DNA of 64,000 nt from Microbacterium sp. BK668 (GTDB lineage Bacteria; Actinomycetota; Actinomycetes; Actinomycetales; Microbacteriaceae): the NCBI RefSeq assembly GCF_004362195.1, contig NZ_SNWG01000001.1:1302001-1366000 (forward strand), read 5' to 3'. The translations under genes and the position numbers were made by a program. Of the stretch, positions 44,189 to 53,245 are shown one piece after another. Numbering within the stretch: position 1 is the first letter of the stretch; every line of letters starts with the position of its first letter. A model generated the notes under the pieces. That model saw only the letters and a program-made list of their open reading frames with translations. It was not told where the DNA came from and ran no database searches.

Positions 44189-45337
44189 TCAGGCGGCGGT
44201 CGGCCGCACGACCGTCTTGATGCAGTCGTCGAGCTTGGACGAGAACATGTGGTACCCCTCGGCGATCTCGTCGAGGGGGATGCGGTGGGTGATCAGGTCG
44301 CTGGGCTTGAGGTATCCGGCCTGGATGTGCTCGAGCAGGCGCGGCCACTGGCGCTTGACGGGTGCCTGGTTGGTGCGGATGGTGAGGCCCTTGTTCATCG
44401 CGTCGCCGAACTTCACGGCGCTGAACAGGGGCCCGTACGCGCCCACCACCGAGACGTTGCCGCCCTTGCGCACGGAGTCGATCGCCCAGTTCAGCGCGAC
44501 GGGCGAGCCGCCCTGCAGCTTGAGCTTGGCCGAGGTGATGTGCTGCGTGAGATTGCCGTCGGCCTCCGCGCCCACCGCGTCGATCACGACGTCCGCTCCG
44601 AGCCCTTCCGTCGCCTTCTTCAGGAGCACGACGATGTCGTCGACCTGCGCGAAGTTGTGCGTCTCGGCGAACGCGAAGGTCTTCGCCTTCTCGAGTCGGT
44701 AGTCGAGGTGATCAACGACGACGACGCGCCCGGCGCCCATCAGCCAGGAAGACCGCGCCGCCGCCAGGCCGACGGGTCCTGCGCCGAACACCACGACCGT
44801 GTCGCCCTCGACGATGTCGCCGAGCTGCGCGCCGAAGTAGCCCGTCGAGAAGGCGTCGGTGAGCAGGAGGGCATCCTCGTCGTCGAGCCACTCCGGGATG
44901 ATCGACGGGCCGACGTCGGCGAAGGGCACGCGAACGAGCTCGGCCTGCCCGCCGTCGTAGCCGCCCGTCGTATGGGAGTAGCCGTAGATGCCGCCCACTG
45001 CGGTGGCGTTGGGGTTGACGTTGTGGCAGTTCGAGTAGAGGCCGCGGGCGCAGAAGAAGCACGAGCCGCAGTAGATGTTGAACGGCACCATTACCCGGTC
45101 GCCGACCTTGAGGTTCTGCACGGACGAGCCGATCTGCTCGACGCGGCCGATGAACTCGTGGCCGAACGTGTGCCCGATGCGCAGGTCCGGCATCATGCCG
45201 TGGAACAGGTGCAGGTCGGAGCCGCAGATCGCCGCGAGCTCGACTCGCACGATCGCGTCGTTCGGATGCTCGATCCTCGGGTCGGGCTTCTCCTCCACCC
45301 GCACCTTGTAGGGGCCGCGGTACGTCATCGCTTTCAT
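44189..45337 (-). CDS. Zinc-dependent dehydrogenase, formaldehyde-dehydrogenase-like
   Basis: A 382-residue MDR enzyme with both zinc sites: catalytic CGSDLHLFHG and GHEF, structural CGSCFFCARGLYSNC. The Rossmann motif is VVFGAGPVGLAAARSS and VVVDHLDYRLEKA indicates NAD. Long inserts and ATAVGGIYGYSHTTGGYDGGQAE resemble glutathione-independent formaldehyde dehydrogenases. ATG 45337 has GAAGGAAGG upstream. It is followed by the membrane-anchored partner gene. Aldehyde or alcohol detoxification is likely; the exact substrate is open. Confidence 0.92.
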   Translation of the reverse strand: MKAMTYRGPYKVRVEEKPDPRIEHPNDAIVRVELAAICGSDLHLFHGMMPDLRIGHTFGHEFIGRVEQIGSSVQNLKVGDRVMVPFNIYCGSCFFCARGLYSNCHNVNPNATAVGGIYGYSHTTGGYDGGQAELVRVPFADVGPSIIPEWLDDEDALLLTDAFSTGYFGAQLGDIVEGDTVVVFGAGPVGLAAARSSWLMGAGRVVVVDHLDYRLEKAKTFAFAETHNFAQVDDIVVLLKKATEGLGADVVIDAVGAEADGNLTQHITSAKLKLQGGSPVALNWAIDSVRKGGNVSVVGAYGPLFSAVKFGDAMNKGLTIRTNQAPVKRQWPRLLEHIQAGYLKPSDLITHRIPLDEIAEGYHMFSSKLDDCIKTVVRPTAA

Positions 45338-45466
45338 GTGACACCTTCCTTCGGTGTCGTCAGCCTGCGTGACGGTTCGCCGCCGCCTGAGGGGGTTGCA
45401 TCCGACGGGCGCCCCGAGTAAGGCGCGCGCCGGACAGCCCGAAAGCGGATGCCGCGCTGCCCGGTT

Positions 45467-46189
45467 TCACACGGTGAAGCGCGGCGGCGGCACGTCGGGA
45501 GGCCGGTGCTTCCGCGTCGCGTTCGGCGCCGACGTCCCGAGGACCGCCTCGCCGCCCGGCTCCGGCCCCCGCGTGCGCATGCCGTCCAGCGCGATCGTCA
45601 CGACGTCGTGGGCGAGGCGTTCGCGGTCGATCGGCCCCGTCGGGCGGTACCACTCCACGACGGAGTTGATCATGCCGAACACGAGGCGGGTCGTCACGGC
45701 GCCGTCGATGTCGGCGCGCACGAGGCCGGCATCCTGCGCGGAGCGCACGAGCTCCGTCACGCGCTGGTCGAACAGGCGCCGGCGCTCGAGCGCCTCGCGC
45801 TCGGTCGCGCTGTTGCCTCGCACGCGCAGCAGCAGCGTGACCGACGGCAGCCGGTCGATGAGGACCTCGACGGCCGCCCGCAGCACGAAGTCGAGGCGCT
45901 CGGCAGGCGTTCCGGTGGTCGCCCCCGTCTGATCCAGCACGCCTTCGAGCGCGCCGAGCGCGTCGTCGAGCGCCTCGGCGAGGAGCTGCTCCTTGGAGTC
46001 GAAATGGTGATACAGCGCGGACTTCGTCAGCTGCAGGCGGGCGGCGAGGTCGGCGACGGATGTCGCGTCGTATCCCTGCTCGTTGAACACGGCGACCGCC
46101 ACCTCGAGGATCTGCGCGCGGTCGTAGCCGGGCCTGCCGCGCCGGACGGGGACCGCTGCGGCCGCTCCTGTCGCCGGTGTCGCGGTCAT
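45467..46189 (-). CDS. TetR-family regulator of phenylacetate degradation (PaaR-like)
   Basis: A 240-residue TetR protein. HTH at TSVADLAARLQLTKSALYHHFDSKEQLL after QILEVAVAVFNEQGYD. It is divergent from the paa gene cluster. A near-palindrome ACT-n-AACGATCG-n-T occurs in the shared promoter (46264) and again before paaA (50483), so it should repress both transcripts and release with phenylacetyl-CoA, as known for TetR-type PaaR. ATG 46189 follows the conserved spacing; a start nine codons upstream is possible. Confidence 0.88.
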   Translation of the reverse strand: MTATPATGAAAAVPVRRGRPGYDRAQILEVAVAVFNEQGYDATSVADLAARLQLTKSALYHHFDSKEQLLAEALDDALGALEGVLDQTGATTGTPAERLDFVLRAAVEVLIDRLPSVTLLLRVRGNSATEREALERRRLFDQRVTELVRSAQDAGLVRADIDGAVTTRLVFGMINSVVEWYRPTGPIDRERLAHDVVTIALDGMRTRGPEPGGEAVLGTSAPNATRKHRPPDVPPPRFTV

Positions 46190-46263
46190 GGCCTCAGTCT
46201 CCCATCCGGTGGGCACGCCTCTGCGCGGCTGCTTGGCGATCCCTCCGCGAGTCTGCCATCATT

Positions 46264-46281
46264 ACTGAACGATCGGTTGGA
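46264..46281. promoter_or_regulatory. PaaR-type operator candidate 1
   Basis: ACTGAACGATCGGTTGGA, centred on ATCG, in the 120-base region between the TetR gene and the enoyl-CoA hydratase gene. It shares ACT-n-AACGATCG-n-T with the site before paaA. Confidence 0.75.
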
Positions 46282-46309
46282 AATTCCTCGACGACGCGGA
46301 GCGCATTCG

Positions 46310-47059
46310 ATGACGGACGACATCCGGCCTCCCCTCACAGTCGAGCGCGGCGGCGACCGGGTGGTGGCGACCCTCGATCGTCCCCACACACGCAACGCCA
46401 TCGACCTCGCCACGGTCGACGCCCTGCACGCGCTCTGCGTCGAGCTCGAGCAGGAGCCGCGCATCCTCATCCTCACGGGCGCGGGCGGCGTCTTCGCGTC
46501 CGGAGCCGACATCGCCCAGCTGCGCGACCGCCGGGCGCCCGACGCGCGGCAGGGGATCAACACCCACGCCTTCGCCCGCATCGCGGCACTTCCGATGCCG
46601 GTCATCGCGGCCGTCGACGGCTTCGCGCTCGGCGGTGGCGCCGAGCTCGCGTACGCCGCCGACATCCGGATCGGCACCTCGCGCACGCGGCTCGGAAACC
46701 CCGAGACCGGCCTCGGCATCCTCGCCGCCGCCGGGGCGAGCTGGCGACTGCCGCAGATCGTCGGGCCCGCCCGCGCCGCCGAGCTGCTTCTCACGGGGCG
46801 CATCCTCGAGGCGGACGAGGCGCTCGCGTGGGGCCTGCTGTCGTCGCTCCACGACCCCGGCGACCTGATGAGCGCGGCTCATGCGCTCGCCGATCGCATC
46901 GCCGCGAACGACGCCCTCGCGACACGCCACACCAAGACCGCGCTCCGCGCCCCGCTCGAGGCGCACCCGCACATCGACCTCGAGCTGCAGGCCGAGCTGT
47001 TCGAGCGTCCCGAGAAGCGCGAGCGCATGACGGCTTTCCTCGAGCGGAGGAAGAGATGA
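46310..47059 (+). CDS. paaF: Enoyl-CoA hydratase (PaaF-like)
   Basis: A 249-residue crotonase. Oxyanion-hole segments are GGVFASGADIAQL and GFALGGGAELAYAADIRIG; both catalytic Glu are present (GAEL and GNPETGLGI), as expected for a hydratase rather than an isomerase. It likely hydrates 2,3-dehydroadipyl-CoA in phenylacetate breakdown. ATG 46310 is the first codon after the operator region, and its stop overlaps the dehydrogenase start (ATGA). Assignment as PaaF comes from context. Confidence 0.88.
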   Translation: MTDDIRPPLTVERGGDRVVATLDRPHTRNAIDLATVDALHALCVELEQEPRILILTGAGGVFASGADIAQLRDRRAPDARQGINTHAFARIAALPMPVIAAVDGFALGGGAELAYAADIRIGTSRTRLGNPETGLGILAAAGASWRLPQIVGPARAAELLLTGRILEADEALAWGLLSSLHDPGDLMSAAHALADRIAANDALATRHTKTALRAPLEAHPHIDLELQAELFERPEKRERMTAFLERRKR

Positions 47060-47946
47060 CGGATGCCGCACCCCCGCGCCCCGGAACCGCCGGCGCGGTG
47101 CCGGCCCACGTCGGCGTGCTCGGAGGCGGGCGGATGGGTTCGGGCATCGCCCACGCCTTCGCGCTCGCCGGCTCCCGCGTCGTCGTCGTCGAGGCCGACG
47201 CCGTCGCGGCAGACGCCGCTGCGTCCCGCATCGCCCAGGCGCTGGCCCGGTCGGTCGAGCGCGGCACGACGGACCGCCCGCTCGATGAGCTTCTCGATGC
47301 GGTGTCGACGGCGACGGATGCCTCCGCCTTCGCCGGCGTCGGGCTCGTCGTCGAGGCCGTCCCCGAAGAGCCCGGCCTCAAGCGCGCGGGGCTCGCCCGG
47401 GTCGAAGGCGCGATCGCCGACGACGCGGTCCTGGCCTCGAACACGAGCTCCCTGTCGATCGACGGTCTCGCTCAGGGCCTCCGCCGCCCCGAGCGCTTCC
47501 TGGGCATGCACTTCTTCAACCCGGTGCCCGCATCGCTCCTCGTCGAGGTCGTCGTGGGGAGCGCGGCATCCGCTCCCGTGGTCGACGCGGCACGCGGCTG
47601 GGTGCGGGCCCTCGGCAAGACGCCGGTGGTCGTGCGCGACGCGCCCGGCTTCGCCTCGAGCCGCCTCGGCGTGGCGCTCGCCCTCGAGGCGATCCGGATG
47701 CTCGAGGAGGGGGTGGCGTCGGCGGAGGACATCGATGCGGCGATGGAGCTGGGCTACCGGCATCCCACGGGGCCCCTGCGCACGACCGACCTCGTCGGCC
47801 TCGACGTGCGGCTCGCGATCGCCGACGAGCTGCACGAGCGGCTCGGGGAGCGGTTCGCTCCGCCGGCGCTCTTGCGGCGGATGGTCGCCGAGGGGCGCCT
47901 CGGCCGCAAGACGGGCCGAGGGTTCTACGAATGGAGTGATGCATGA
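47056..47946 (+). CDS. paaH: 3-hydroxyacyl-CoA dehydrogenase (PaaH-like)
   Basis: A 296-residue NAD-dependent enzyme. The start VGVLGGGRMGSGIAHAFALAG has GxGxxG; the catalytic His is in LGMHFFNPVP, with SNTSSLSIDGLA before it, and the dimer domain has APGFASSRLGVAL. It oxidises 3-hydroxyadipyl-CoA in the paa pathway (inferred from neighbours). Overlaps on both sides are four bases. Confidence 0.9.
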   Translation: MTDAAPPRPGTAGAVPAHVGVLGGGRMGSGIAHAFALAGSRVVVVEADAVAADAAASRIAQALARSVERGTTDRPLDELLDAVSTATDASAFAGVGLVVEAVPEEPGLKRAGLARVEGAIADDAVLASNTSSLSIDGLAQGLRRPERFLGMHFFNPVPASLLVEVVVGSAASAPVVDAARGWVRALGKTPVVVRDAPGFASSRLGVALALEAIRMLEEGVASAEDIDAAMELGYRHPTGPLRTTDLVGLDVRLAIADELHERLGERFAPPALLRRMVAEGRLGRKTGRGFYEWSDA

Positions 47947-50006
47947 CCGACTTCCTGCCGAGCTACCTGCAGGGACAGTGGTGGACGCCCGGCGCCGACG
48001 CCGGCGCACAGGGAGCCGCCGTACGCGACCCGTCGACGGGAGAGCTCATCGCGACGGTCGGTGCAGAGGGCGCCGACCTCGCCGGTGCGCTCCAGTACGC
48101 GCGGACGGTCGGACAGGCATCCCTCGGCGCCTTGACGTTCCACCAGCGGGCGCTGCTGCTCAAGGAGTTCGCGCTCGCGCTGACCGATCGCAAGCAGGAG
48201 CTCTACGACTTGTCCAAGCGTGCGGGCGCGACGCAGCGCGACTCGCTGAGCGACGTCGACGGGGGGATCGGAGTGCTCTTCACGTACTCGTCGAAGGGGC
48301 GCCGGGAGCTGCCGAACGGCATGGTCTACCTCGACGGACCGGTCGAGCCGCTCTCGAAGGACGGATCGTTCCTCGGCCGCCACGTCTACACGCGCCTCCC
48401 CGGCGTCGCCGTGCAGATCAACGCCTTCAACTTCCCCGTCTGGGGCGCCCTGGAGAAGTTCGCGCCCGCGTTCCTCGCGGGTGTTCCCACTCTGGTGAAG
48501 CCGGCGACGCCGACGGCCTATCTCGCGGAGGCGTGGGTGCGCATGCTGGTCGAGACGGGGCGGCTTCCCGAGGGATCGCTGCAGCTCGTGAGCGGCAGCA
48601 TCCCCGGAATCTTCGATCACCTCGGGCTCGGTGACGCCGTCTCCTTCACGGGCAGCGCGTCGACGGCCGAGCGCCTGCGGGCGCAGGCGGCGCCGGGCGT
48701 CCGGTTCACCAGCGAGACCGACTCCATCAACGCCTCGGTGCTCGGCCCCGACGCGGTGCGGGGCACGCCGGAGTTCGACGCGTACGTGAAGCAGCTCCTC
48801 GTGGAGCTCACGACGAAGGCCGGGCAGAAGTGCACGGCGATCCGCCGAGCGATCGTGCCCGAGGCATCCGTCGACGACCTCGTCGAGGCGATCCGCGCCA
48901 GCATCTCCGAACGTGTCGTACTCGGCGACCCGCATGCCGAGCGGGTCACCATGGGCCCGCTCGTCTCGACCGCGCAGCGCGACGAGGTGCTCGCCGCGGT
49001 CGGTGCCCTCGAGGCCGCCGGTGGGAGGCTGCTGCTCGGCTCGACCGAGGCGCCCGAGGTCGTCCGCGCCGACGGGTCGACGGGCGTCGCGCCGGACGGC
49101 GCCTTCGTCGAGCCGATCCTCGTGGGGTTCCGGGATGCCGCGGCCCCCGCCGTCCACGAGGTCGAGGTGTTCGGACCCGTCGCGAGCGTGCTGGCCTATC
49201 GCACGCTCGACGAGGCCGCCGCCCTGGTCGACCTCGGCGGCGGGTCGCTCGTGACCAGCGTCGCGACCAACGAGCCGGGGGTCGCCACGGAGCTCCTGAG
49301 CCGCATCGCCGCGTTCAACGGCCGGATCCTCTTCCTCAGCCGCGACAGCGCCCGCTCATCGACCGGCCACGGGGCGCCCGTCCCCCATCTCGTGCACGGG
49401 GGACCCGGCCGGGCGGGGGGAGGCGAGGAGCTCGGCGGCATCCGGGCGGTGCTGCATTACATGCAGCGCACCGCCGTGCAGGGATCGCCCGAGATGCTGA
49501 CGGCACTCACGGGCGTGTGGCACCAGGGCGCCGCGGTGCATCAGGACCGGCATCCCTTCCGCAAGTCCCTGTCGGAGCTGCGCCTGGGCGATCAGGTCCT
49601 GTCGGACTCGCGAGAGGTGACGCTCGACGACATCGAGACCTTCGCGCGCTTCACCGGCGACACCTTCTACGCGCACATGGATGAGGCGGCCGCCGAGGCG
49701 AACCCCTTCTTCCCCGGGCGCGTCGCCCACGGCTACCTCCTCGTCTCGTGGGCGGCGGGCCTCTTCGTCGATCCCGACCCGGGCCCGGTGCTCGCGAACT
49801 ACGGGCTCGAGAACCTCCGGTTCGTCACTCCGGTGTCGCCCGGCGACACGATCCGGGTCATCCTCACGGCGAAGCAGATCACTCCGCGGGAGACCGACGA
49901 GTACGGCGAGGTGCGGTGGGATGCCGTCATCCTGAACCAGCACGACGAGATCGTCGCGACCTACGACGTCCTGACCCTCGTCGCGAAGGAGAGCGTGCCC
50001 GCATGA
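47943..50006 (+). CDS. paaZ: Bifunctional oxepin-CoA hydrolase / 3-oxo-5,6-dehydrosuberyl-CoA semialdehyde dehydrogenase
   Basis: A 687-residue two-domain enzyme that opens the oxepin ring and oxidises the aldehyde. The aldehyde dehydrogenase domain (1-525) has catalytic Glu in SETDSINASVLG and catalytic Cys in KAGQKCTAIRR. The MaoC-like hydratase domain (535-687) has DTFYAHMDEAAA and FFPGRVAHGYLLVS with the catalytic Asp/His pair. Length equals that of the family. ATG 47943 and the stop both overlap neighbours by four bases, so paaF-paaH-paaZ-paaI is one unit. Confidence 0.96.
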   Translation: MTDFLPSYLQGQWWTPGADAGAQGAAVRDPSTGELIATVGAEGADLAGALQYARTVGQASLGALTFHQRALLLKEFALALTDRKQELYDLSKRAGATQRDSLSDVDGGIGVLFTYSSKGRRELPNGMVYLDGPVEPLSKDGSFLGRHVYTRLPGVAVQINAFNFPVWGALEKFAPAFLAGVPTLVKPATPTAYLAEAWVRMLVETGRLPEGSLQLVSGSIPGIFDHLGLGDAVSFTGSASTAERLRAQAAPGVRFTSETDSINASVLGPDAVRGTPEFDAYVKQLLVELTTKAGQKCTAIRRAIVPEASVDDLVEAIRASISERVVLGDPHAERVTMGPLVSTAQRDEVLAAVGALEAAGGRLLLGSTEAPEVVRADGSTGVAPDGAFVEPILVGFRDAAAPAVHEVEVFGPVASVLAYRTLDEAAALVDLGGGSLVTSVATNEPGVATELLSRIAAFNGRILFLSRDSARSSTGHGAPVPHLVHGGPGRAGGGEELGGIRAVLHYMQRTAVQGSPEMLTALTGVWHQGAAVHQDRHPFRKSLSELRLGDQVLSDSREVTLDDIETFARFTGDTFYAHMDEAAAEANPFFPGRVAHGYLLVSWAAGLFVDPDPGPVLANYGLENLRFVTPVSPGDTIRVILTAKQITPRETDEYGEVRWDAVILNQHDEIVATYDVLTLVAKESVPA

Positions 50007-50488
50007 CGCACCCTGACCCCTCGGTCGTCGAGCGAGCGAAGCGAGACGAAACGCCCGAGCCCGGCGCGCACCCCGCGCCCGCAGCGCACTTCGCGGGTCA
50101 GCGCGAAATGCTCCAGCGCGACAAGGCATCGGCGGCCCTCGGGATGCGCGTGGAGGTCGACGAGCCCGGACATGCGATCGTGTCGATGGCCGTGCGCGAA
50201 GACATGACGAACGGGTTCGGAATCACGCATGGCGGATTCGTGTTCGCCCTCGCCGACACGACGTTCGCGATCTGCTGCAACGAGGACGCGACGGTCACGG
50301 TCGCGGCGGGCGCCGACATCACGTTCCTCAAGGCCACCTCGGCCGGTTCGGTGCTGAGGGCCGAGGCGCGGCGACGCACACGGTCGGGTCGGACGGGAGT
50401 CTACGACGTGACCGTGACCGACGAGACCGGCGATGTCGTCGCCGAGTTCCGTGGACGGTCGGTGACGACCCGCGATACACTTACTTAA
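50003..50488 (+). CDS. paaI: Phenylacetyl-CoA thioesterase PaaI
   Basis: A 161-residue hotdog-fold thioesterase that clears dead-end CoA esters of the paa pathway. Family core: LGMRVEVDEPGHAIVSMAVREDM, then NGFGITHGGFVFALADTTFAICCN with the catalytic Asp. The N-terminus (residues 7-18, VVERAKRDETP) is not family sequence: it is translated from a REP-like repeat at 50023-50053. Its stop lies inside the second PaaR-type operator. Confidence 0.93.
   Translation: MTHPDPSVVERAKRDETPEPGAHPAPAAHFAGQREMLQRDKASAALGMRVEVDEPGHAIVSMAVREDMTNGFGITHGGFVFALADTTFAICCNEDATVTVAAGADITFLKATSAGSVLRAEARRRTRSGRTGVYDVTVTDETGDVVAEFRGRSVTTRDTLT
50023..50053 (+). repeat. REP-like repeat unit inside paaI
   Basis: 31-base unit beginning GGTCGTCGAGCGAGCGAAGC and ending GACGAAACG, in frame with paaI. 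The same family occurs at 51465, 51851-51934 and 62000-62138. Confidence 0.85.
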
Positions 50489-50500
50489 CGATCGTTCTGT
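50483..50500. promoter_or_regulatory. PaaR-type operator candidate 2
   Basis: ACTTAACGATCGTTCTGT, with the perfect 10-base palindrome AACGATCGTT at 50487-50496. It overlaps the paaI stop and ends 15 bases before the paaA start, inside the paaA promoter region. Confidence 0.8.
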
Positions 50501-50515
50501 TATTAGGAGTCGACG

Positions 50516-51523
50516 ATGACGACCGAGATGCTGATCGACTCGTCCCCGATCGATGAGGCAGCCGAGCAGGAGGCTTTCGACGCGCTCATCGCGGCCGAGC
50601 AGCGCATCGAGCCGCGCGACTGGATGCCCGAGGCGTACCGCAAGACGCTCATCCGCCAGATCTCGCAGCACGCCCACTCCGAGATCATCGGCATGCAGCC
50701 GGAGGGCAACTGGATCACACGGGCGCCGAGCCTCAAGCGCAAAGCCATCCTCATGGCGAAGGTGCAGGACGAGGCGGGGCACGGGCTGTACCTCTACTCG
50801 GCAGCCCAGACGCTCGGCAGCACCCGCGATGAGATGACCGAGCAGCTGATCGCCGGCAGGGCGAAGTACTCCTCGATCTTCAACTACCCGACCCCGACGT
50901 GGGCCGACATGGGGGCGATCGGCTGGCTCGTCGACGGGGCGGCGATCTGCAACCAGGTGCCGCTGTGCCGCGCTTCGTACGGCCCGTACGGCCGCGCGAT
51001 GGTGCGCATCTGCAAGGAGGAGTCGTTCCACCAGCGCCAGGGCTTCGAGATCCTACTGGCCCTCATGCAGGGGTCCCCGGCGCAGCGCGAGATGGCTCAG
51101 GATGCCGTGAACCGCTGGTACTGGCCCTCGCTCATGATGTTCGGCCCGCCCGACGACGCCTCGCCCAATTCGGCGCAGTCGATGCAGTGGAAGATCAAGC
51201 GCTTCTCGAACGACGAGCTGCGGCAGCGGTTCGTGGGCATGCTCGTGCCGCAGGCCGAGGTGCTCGGCGTGACGCTTCCCGACCCGGAGCTGCGCTGGAA
51301 CGACGAGACCGGTCGCTGGGACATGAGCGAGATCGACTGGGAGGAGTTCCGCGAGGTGCTGTCGGGGCGCGGGCCGTGCAATGCCGAGCGGCTGCGCAAC
51401 CGCCGTACGGCGCACGAGGAGGGCGCATGGGTGCGTGAGGCCGCCGCCGCGTACGCCGCCCGCCGGTCGTCGAGCGAGCGAAGCGATACGAATCGCGCCG
51501 AACCGACGAGGGCAGCCTCATGA
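50516..51523 (+). CDS. paaA: Phenylacetyl-CoA epoxidase catalytic subunit A
   Basis: A 335-residue di-iron oxygenase subunit of the 1,2-phenylacetyl-CoA epoxidase. Ferritin-like helices carry the iron motifs: E-x2-H in [22 protein letters not shown] and [14 protein letters not shown]. The core ends near residue 310 at [21 protein letters not shown]. The last 20 residues ([18 protein letters not shown]) derive from a REP-like repeat at 51465-51495. TTAGGAG lies before ATG 50516. The stop overlaps paaB by four bases. Confidence 0.97.
   Translation: MTTEMLIDSSPIDEAAEQEAFDALIAAEQRIEPRDWMPEAYRKTLIRQISQHAHSEIIGMQPEGNWITRAPSLKRKAILMAKVQDEAGHGLYLYSAAQTLGSTRDEMTEQLIAGRAKYSSIFNYPTPTWADMGAIGWLVDGAAICNQVPLCRASYGPYGRAMVRICKEESFHQRQGFEILLALMQGSPAQREMAQDAVNRWYWPSLMMFGPPDDASPNSAQSMQWKIKRFSNDELRQRFVGMLVPQAEVLGVTLPDPELRWNDETGRWDMSEIDWEEFREVLSGRGPCNAERLRNRRTAHEEGAWVREAAAAYAARRSSSERSDTNRAEPTRAAS
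51465..51495 (+). repeat. REP-like repeat unit at the 3' end of paaA
   Basis: Variant of the 50023 unit (GATACGAATCG in place of GAGACGAAACG), read in frame as the C-terminal tail of PaaA. Confidence 0.82.
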
Positions 51524-51825
51524 GCGCGCCCGGCGGCTCCGACCGCGAGGCCTGGCCCCTCTTCGAGGTGTTCGTGCGCGCCAACCGCGGGCTCTCGCAC
51601 GTGCACGCGGGATCGCTGCACGCTCCGGATGCGGAGATGGCGGTGCGCAACGCCCGCGACCTGTACACGCGCCGCGGCGAGGGCACGTCGGTGTGGGTCG
51701 TCCCCGCCGACGCCATCACGACGAGCGACCCCGACGCGAAGGGCGCGTTCTTCGAGTCGCCCGCCGGCAAGAACTACCGCCACGCCCGCTACTACACGGC
51801 GTCGGAGGGGGTGCCGCACCTGTGA
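51520..51825 (+). CDS. paaB: Phenylacetyl-CoA epoxidase subunit B
   Basis: A 101-residue structural bridge subunit of the epoxidase. Family sequence: [43 protein letters not shown] and [10 protein letters not shown]. It has the usual length. ATG 51520 is inside the paaA stop overlap, and the stop overlaps the paaC start (GTGA). Confidence 0.96.
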   Translation: MSAPGGSDREAWPLFEVFVRANRGLSHVHAGSLHAPDAEMAVRNARDLYTRRGEGTSVWVVPADAITTSDPDAKGAFFESPAGKNYRHARYYTASEGVPHL

Positions 51826-52757
51826 CCGAGCCTTCTTCGCCGGCTGCGGGCGTTTCGTCTCGCTCCGCTCGCTCGACGACCGGATCTTCCATCCCGGTCG
51901 CCCCGCGAGGGAGCGAAGCGACCGAGACGAAACGCGCCGACGCGCACGGCGACGTCACGGTCGACGAGGTCGCGCTGTCCGCCGAGCTCGCGGGCGGCGA
52001 CGCCCGCCCCGCCTCCGCCGAGATCGCGGAGTACGCGCTGTGGCTCGGCGACGACGCGCTCATCCTCGCGCAGCAGCTGAGCGCCTGGATCTCGCGCGCA
52101 CCCGAGCTCGAGGAGGACGTCGCGCTCGCCAACATCGCCCTCGACCTCCTCGGTCATGCCCGGTCGCTCCTGCGCTATGCCGGCGCGTGGGACGGGCGCA
52201 GCGAGGACGATCTCGCCTACTGGCGGGACGAGCCCGAGTTCCGCAGCGCCTGGCTCTTCGAGCAGCCCAACGGCGACTTCGCCCAGACGATCGCGCGGCA
52301 GCTCGCGGCATCCGTCTACTGGTTCGAGCTCTACTCCGCGCTGCAGGATTCCTCCGACGCGACGATCGCCGCCGTCGCCGCGAAGGCCGTCAAAGAGGTC
52401 GAGTATCACCGCGATCACGCCGTGCAGTGGACGCTGCGCCTCGCGGGCGGCACCGAGGAGTCGAGGCGACGGATGCTGCGGGCCGTCGCCGACGTGTGGC
52501 CCTACGTCGGGGAGCTCTTCAGGGACGAGCCGCTGACCGACGCCCTCGCGGACGCCGGCGTCGCGGTGCGCCCCTCGGAGCTCCGACCGGCGTTCGACCA
52601 GGTCATCTCCGCCGTCTTCGCCGAGGCCGACATCGATCTGCCGACGGCCTTCGACTCCGCAGGCGGCGGCCGCCACGGCAGTCACGCCGCGCCGCTCGGC
52701 TACCTCCTCGCCGAGATGCAGGTGCTCGCGCGCAAGCATCCGGGGGCGACATGGTGA
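51822..52757 (+). CDS. paaC: Phenylacetyl-CoA epoxidase subunit C
   Basis: A 311-residue ferritin-like, catalytically inert partner of PaaA. Family core: EYALWLGDDALILAQQLSAW, ELEEDVALANIALDLLGHAR, QPNGDFAQTIARQL and VEYHRDHAVQWTLRLAGGTEE. It starts at GTG 51822. Residues 10-40 (GVSSRSARSTTG, then ATETKRA) are not family sequence but come from an inverted pair of REP-like units at 51851-51934, so PaaC is about 40 residues longer than usual. Confidence 0.95.
   Translation: MTEPSSPAAGVSSRSARSTTGSSIPVAPRGSEATETKRADAHGDVTVDEVALSAELAGGDARPASAEIAEYALWLGDDALILAQQLSAWISRAPELEEDVALANIALDLLGHARSLLRYAGAWDGRSEDDLAYWRDEPEFRSAWLFEQPNGDFAQTIARQLAASVYWFELYSALQDSSDATIAAVAAKAVKEVEYHRDHAVQWTLRLAGGTEESRRRMLRAVADVWPYVGELFRDEPLTDALADAGVAVRPSELRPAFDQVISAVFAEADIDLPTAFDSAGGGRHGSHAAPLGYLLAEMQVLARKHPGATW
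51851..51934. repeat. Inverted pair of REP-like units in the 5' part of paaC
   Basis: Left arm 51851-51883 begins CGTTTCGTCTCGCTCCGCTC; right arm 51901-51934 is its near reverse complement, ending GAGACGAAACG. The pair could form a long hairpin in DNA or RNA and is read through in frame. Confidence 0.85.
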
Positions 52758-53245
52758 CGGCGGCGCTCGACCTCGACCTCGCTCGCCGGGTTGCGGCATC
52801 CGTTCCCGATCCCGAGGTTCCGGTTCTCACGATCGAGGATCTCGGCATCCTGCGCTCGGTGGAGCTCGAAGGCGAACGCGTCGTCGCCACGATCACGCCG
52901 ACGTACTCGGGATGCCCGGCCGTCGACGCGATCCGCGACGACCTCGAGCTGGCCCTGTCGAGCGCGGGATTCCCGGACGTCGACGTGCGGCTCACCCTGG
53001 CGCCGGCGTGGACGACCGACTGGATGACCGCGGCCGGCAAGCGCAAGCTCGCGGACTTCGGGATCGCGCCCCCCACCGGGCGGGCGGCCGTCAGGGGTCC
53101 GATCCCCGTGCGCTTGAGCGTCCGGTGCCCGCGGTGCGGATCGCTCGACACGAGGGAGGTCGCGCGCTTCGGGTCCACCTCGTGCAAAGCCCTCTACGAG
53201 TGCCGCAGCTGCCTCGAGCCCTTCGACCACTTCAAGGCGCACTGA
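52751..53245 (+). CDS. paaD: Phenylacetate degradation protein PaaD (Fe-S assembly-like)
   Basis: A 164-residue protein. The MIP18/DUF59 domain carries PDPEVPVLTIEDLGILRSV and TPTYSGCPAVDAIRDDLE; the C-terminal zinc-ribbon-like part has CPRCGS and CRSCLEPFDHFK. It is needed for maturation of the epoxidase system, presumably for the PaaE cluster. ATG 52751 overlaps paaC by seven bases; the stop overlaps the paaE start by one base (TGATG). Confidence 0.95.
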   Translation: MVTAALDLDLARRVAASVPDPEVPVLTIEDLGILRSVELEGERVVATITPTYSGCPAVDAIRDDLELALSSAGFPDVDVRLTLAPAWTTDWMTAAGKRKLADFGIAPPTGRAAVRGPIPVRLSVRCPRCGSLDTREVARFGSTSCKALYECRSCLEPFDHFKAH

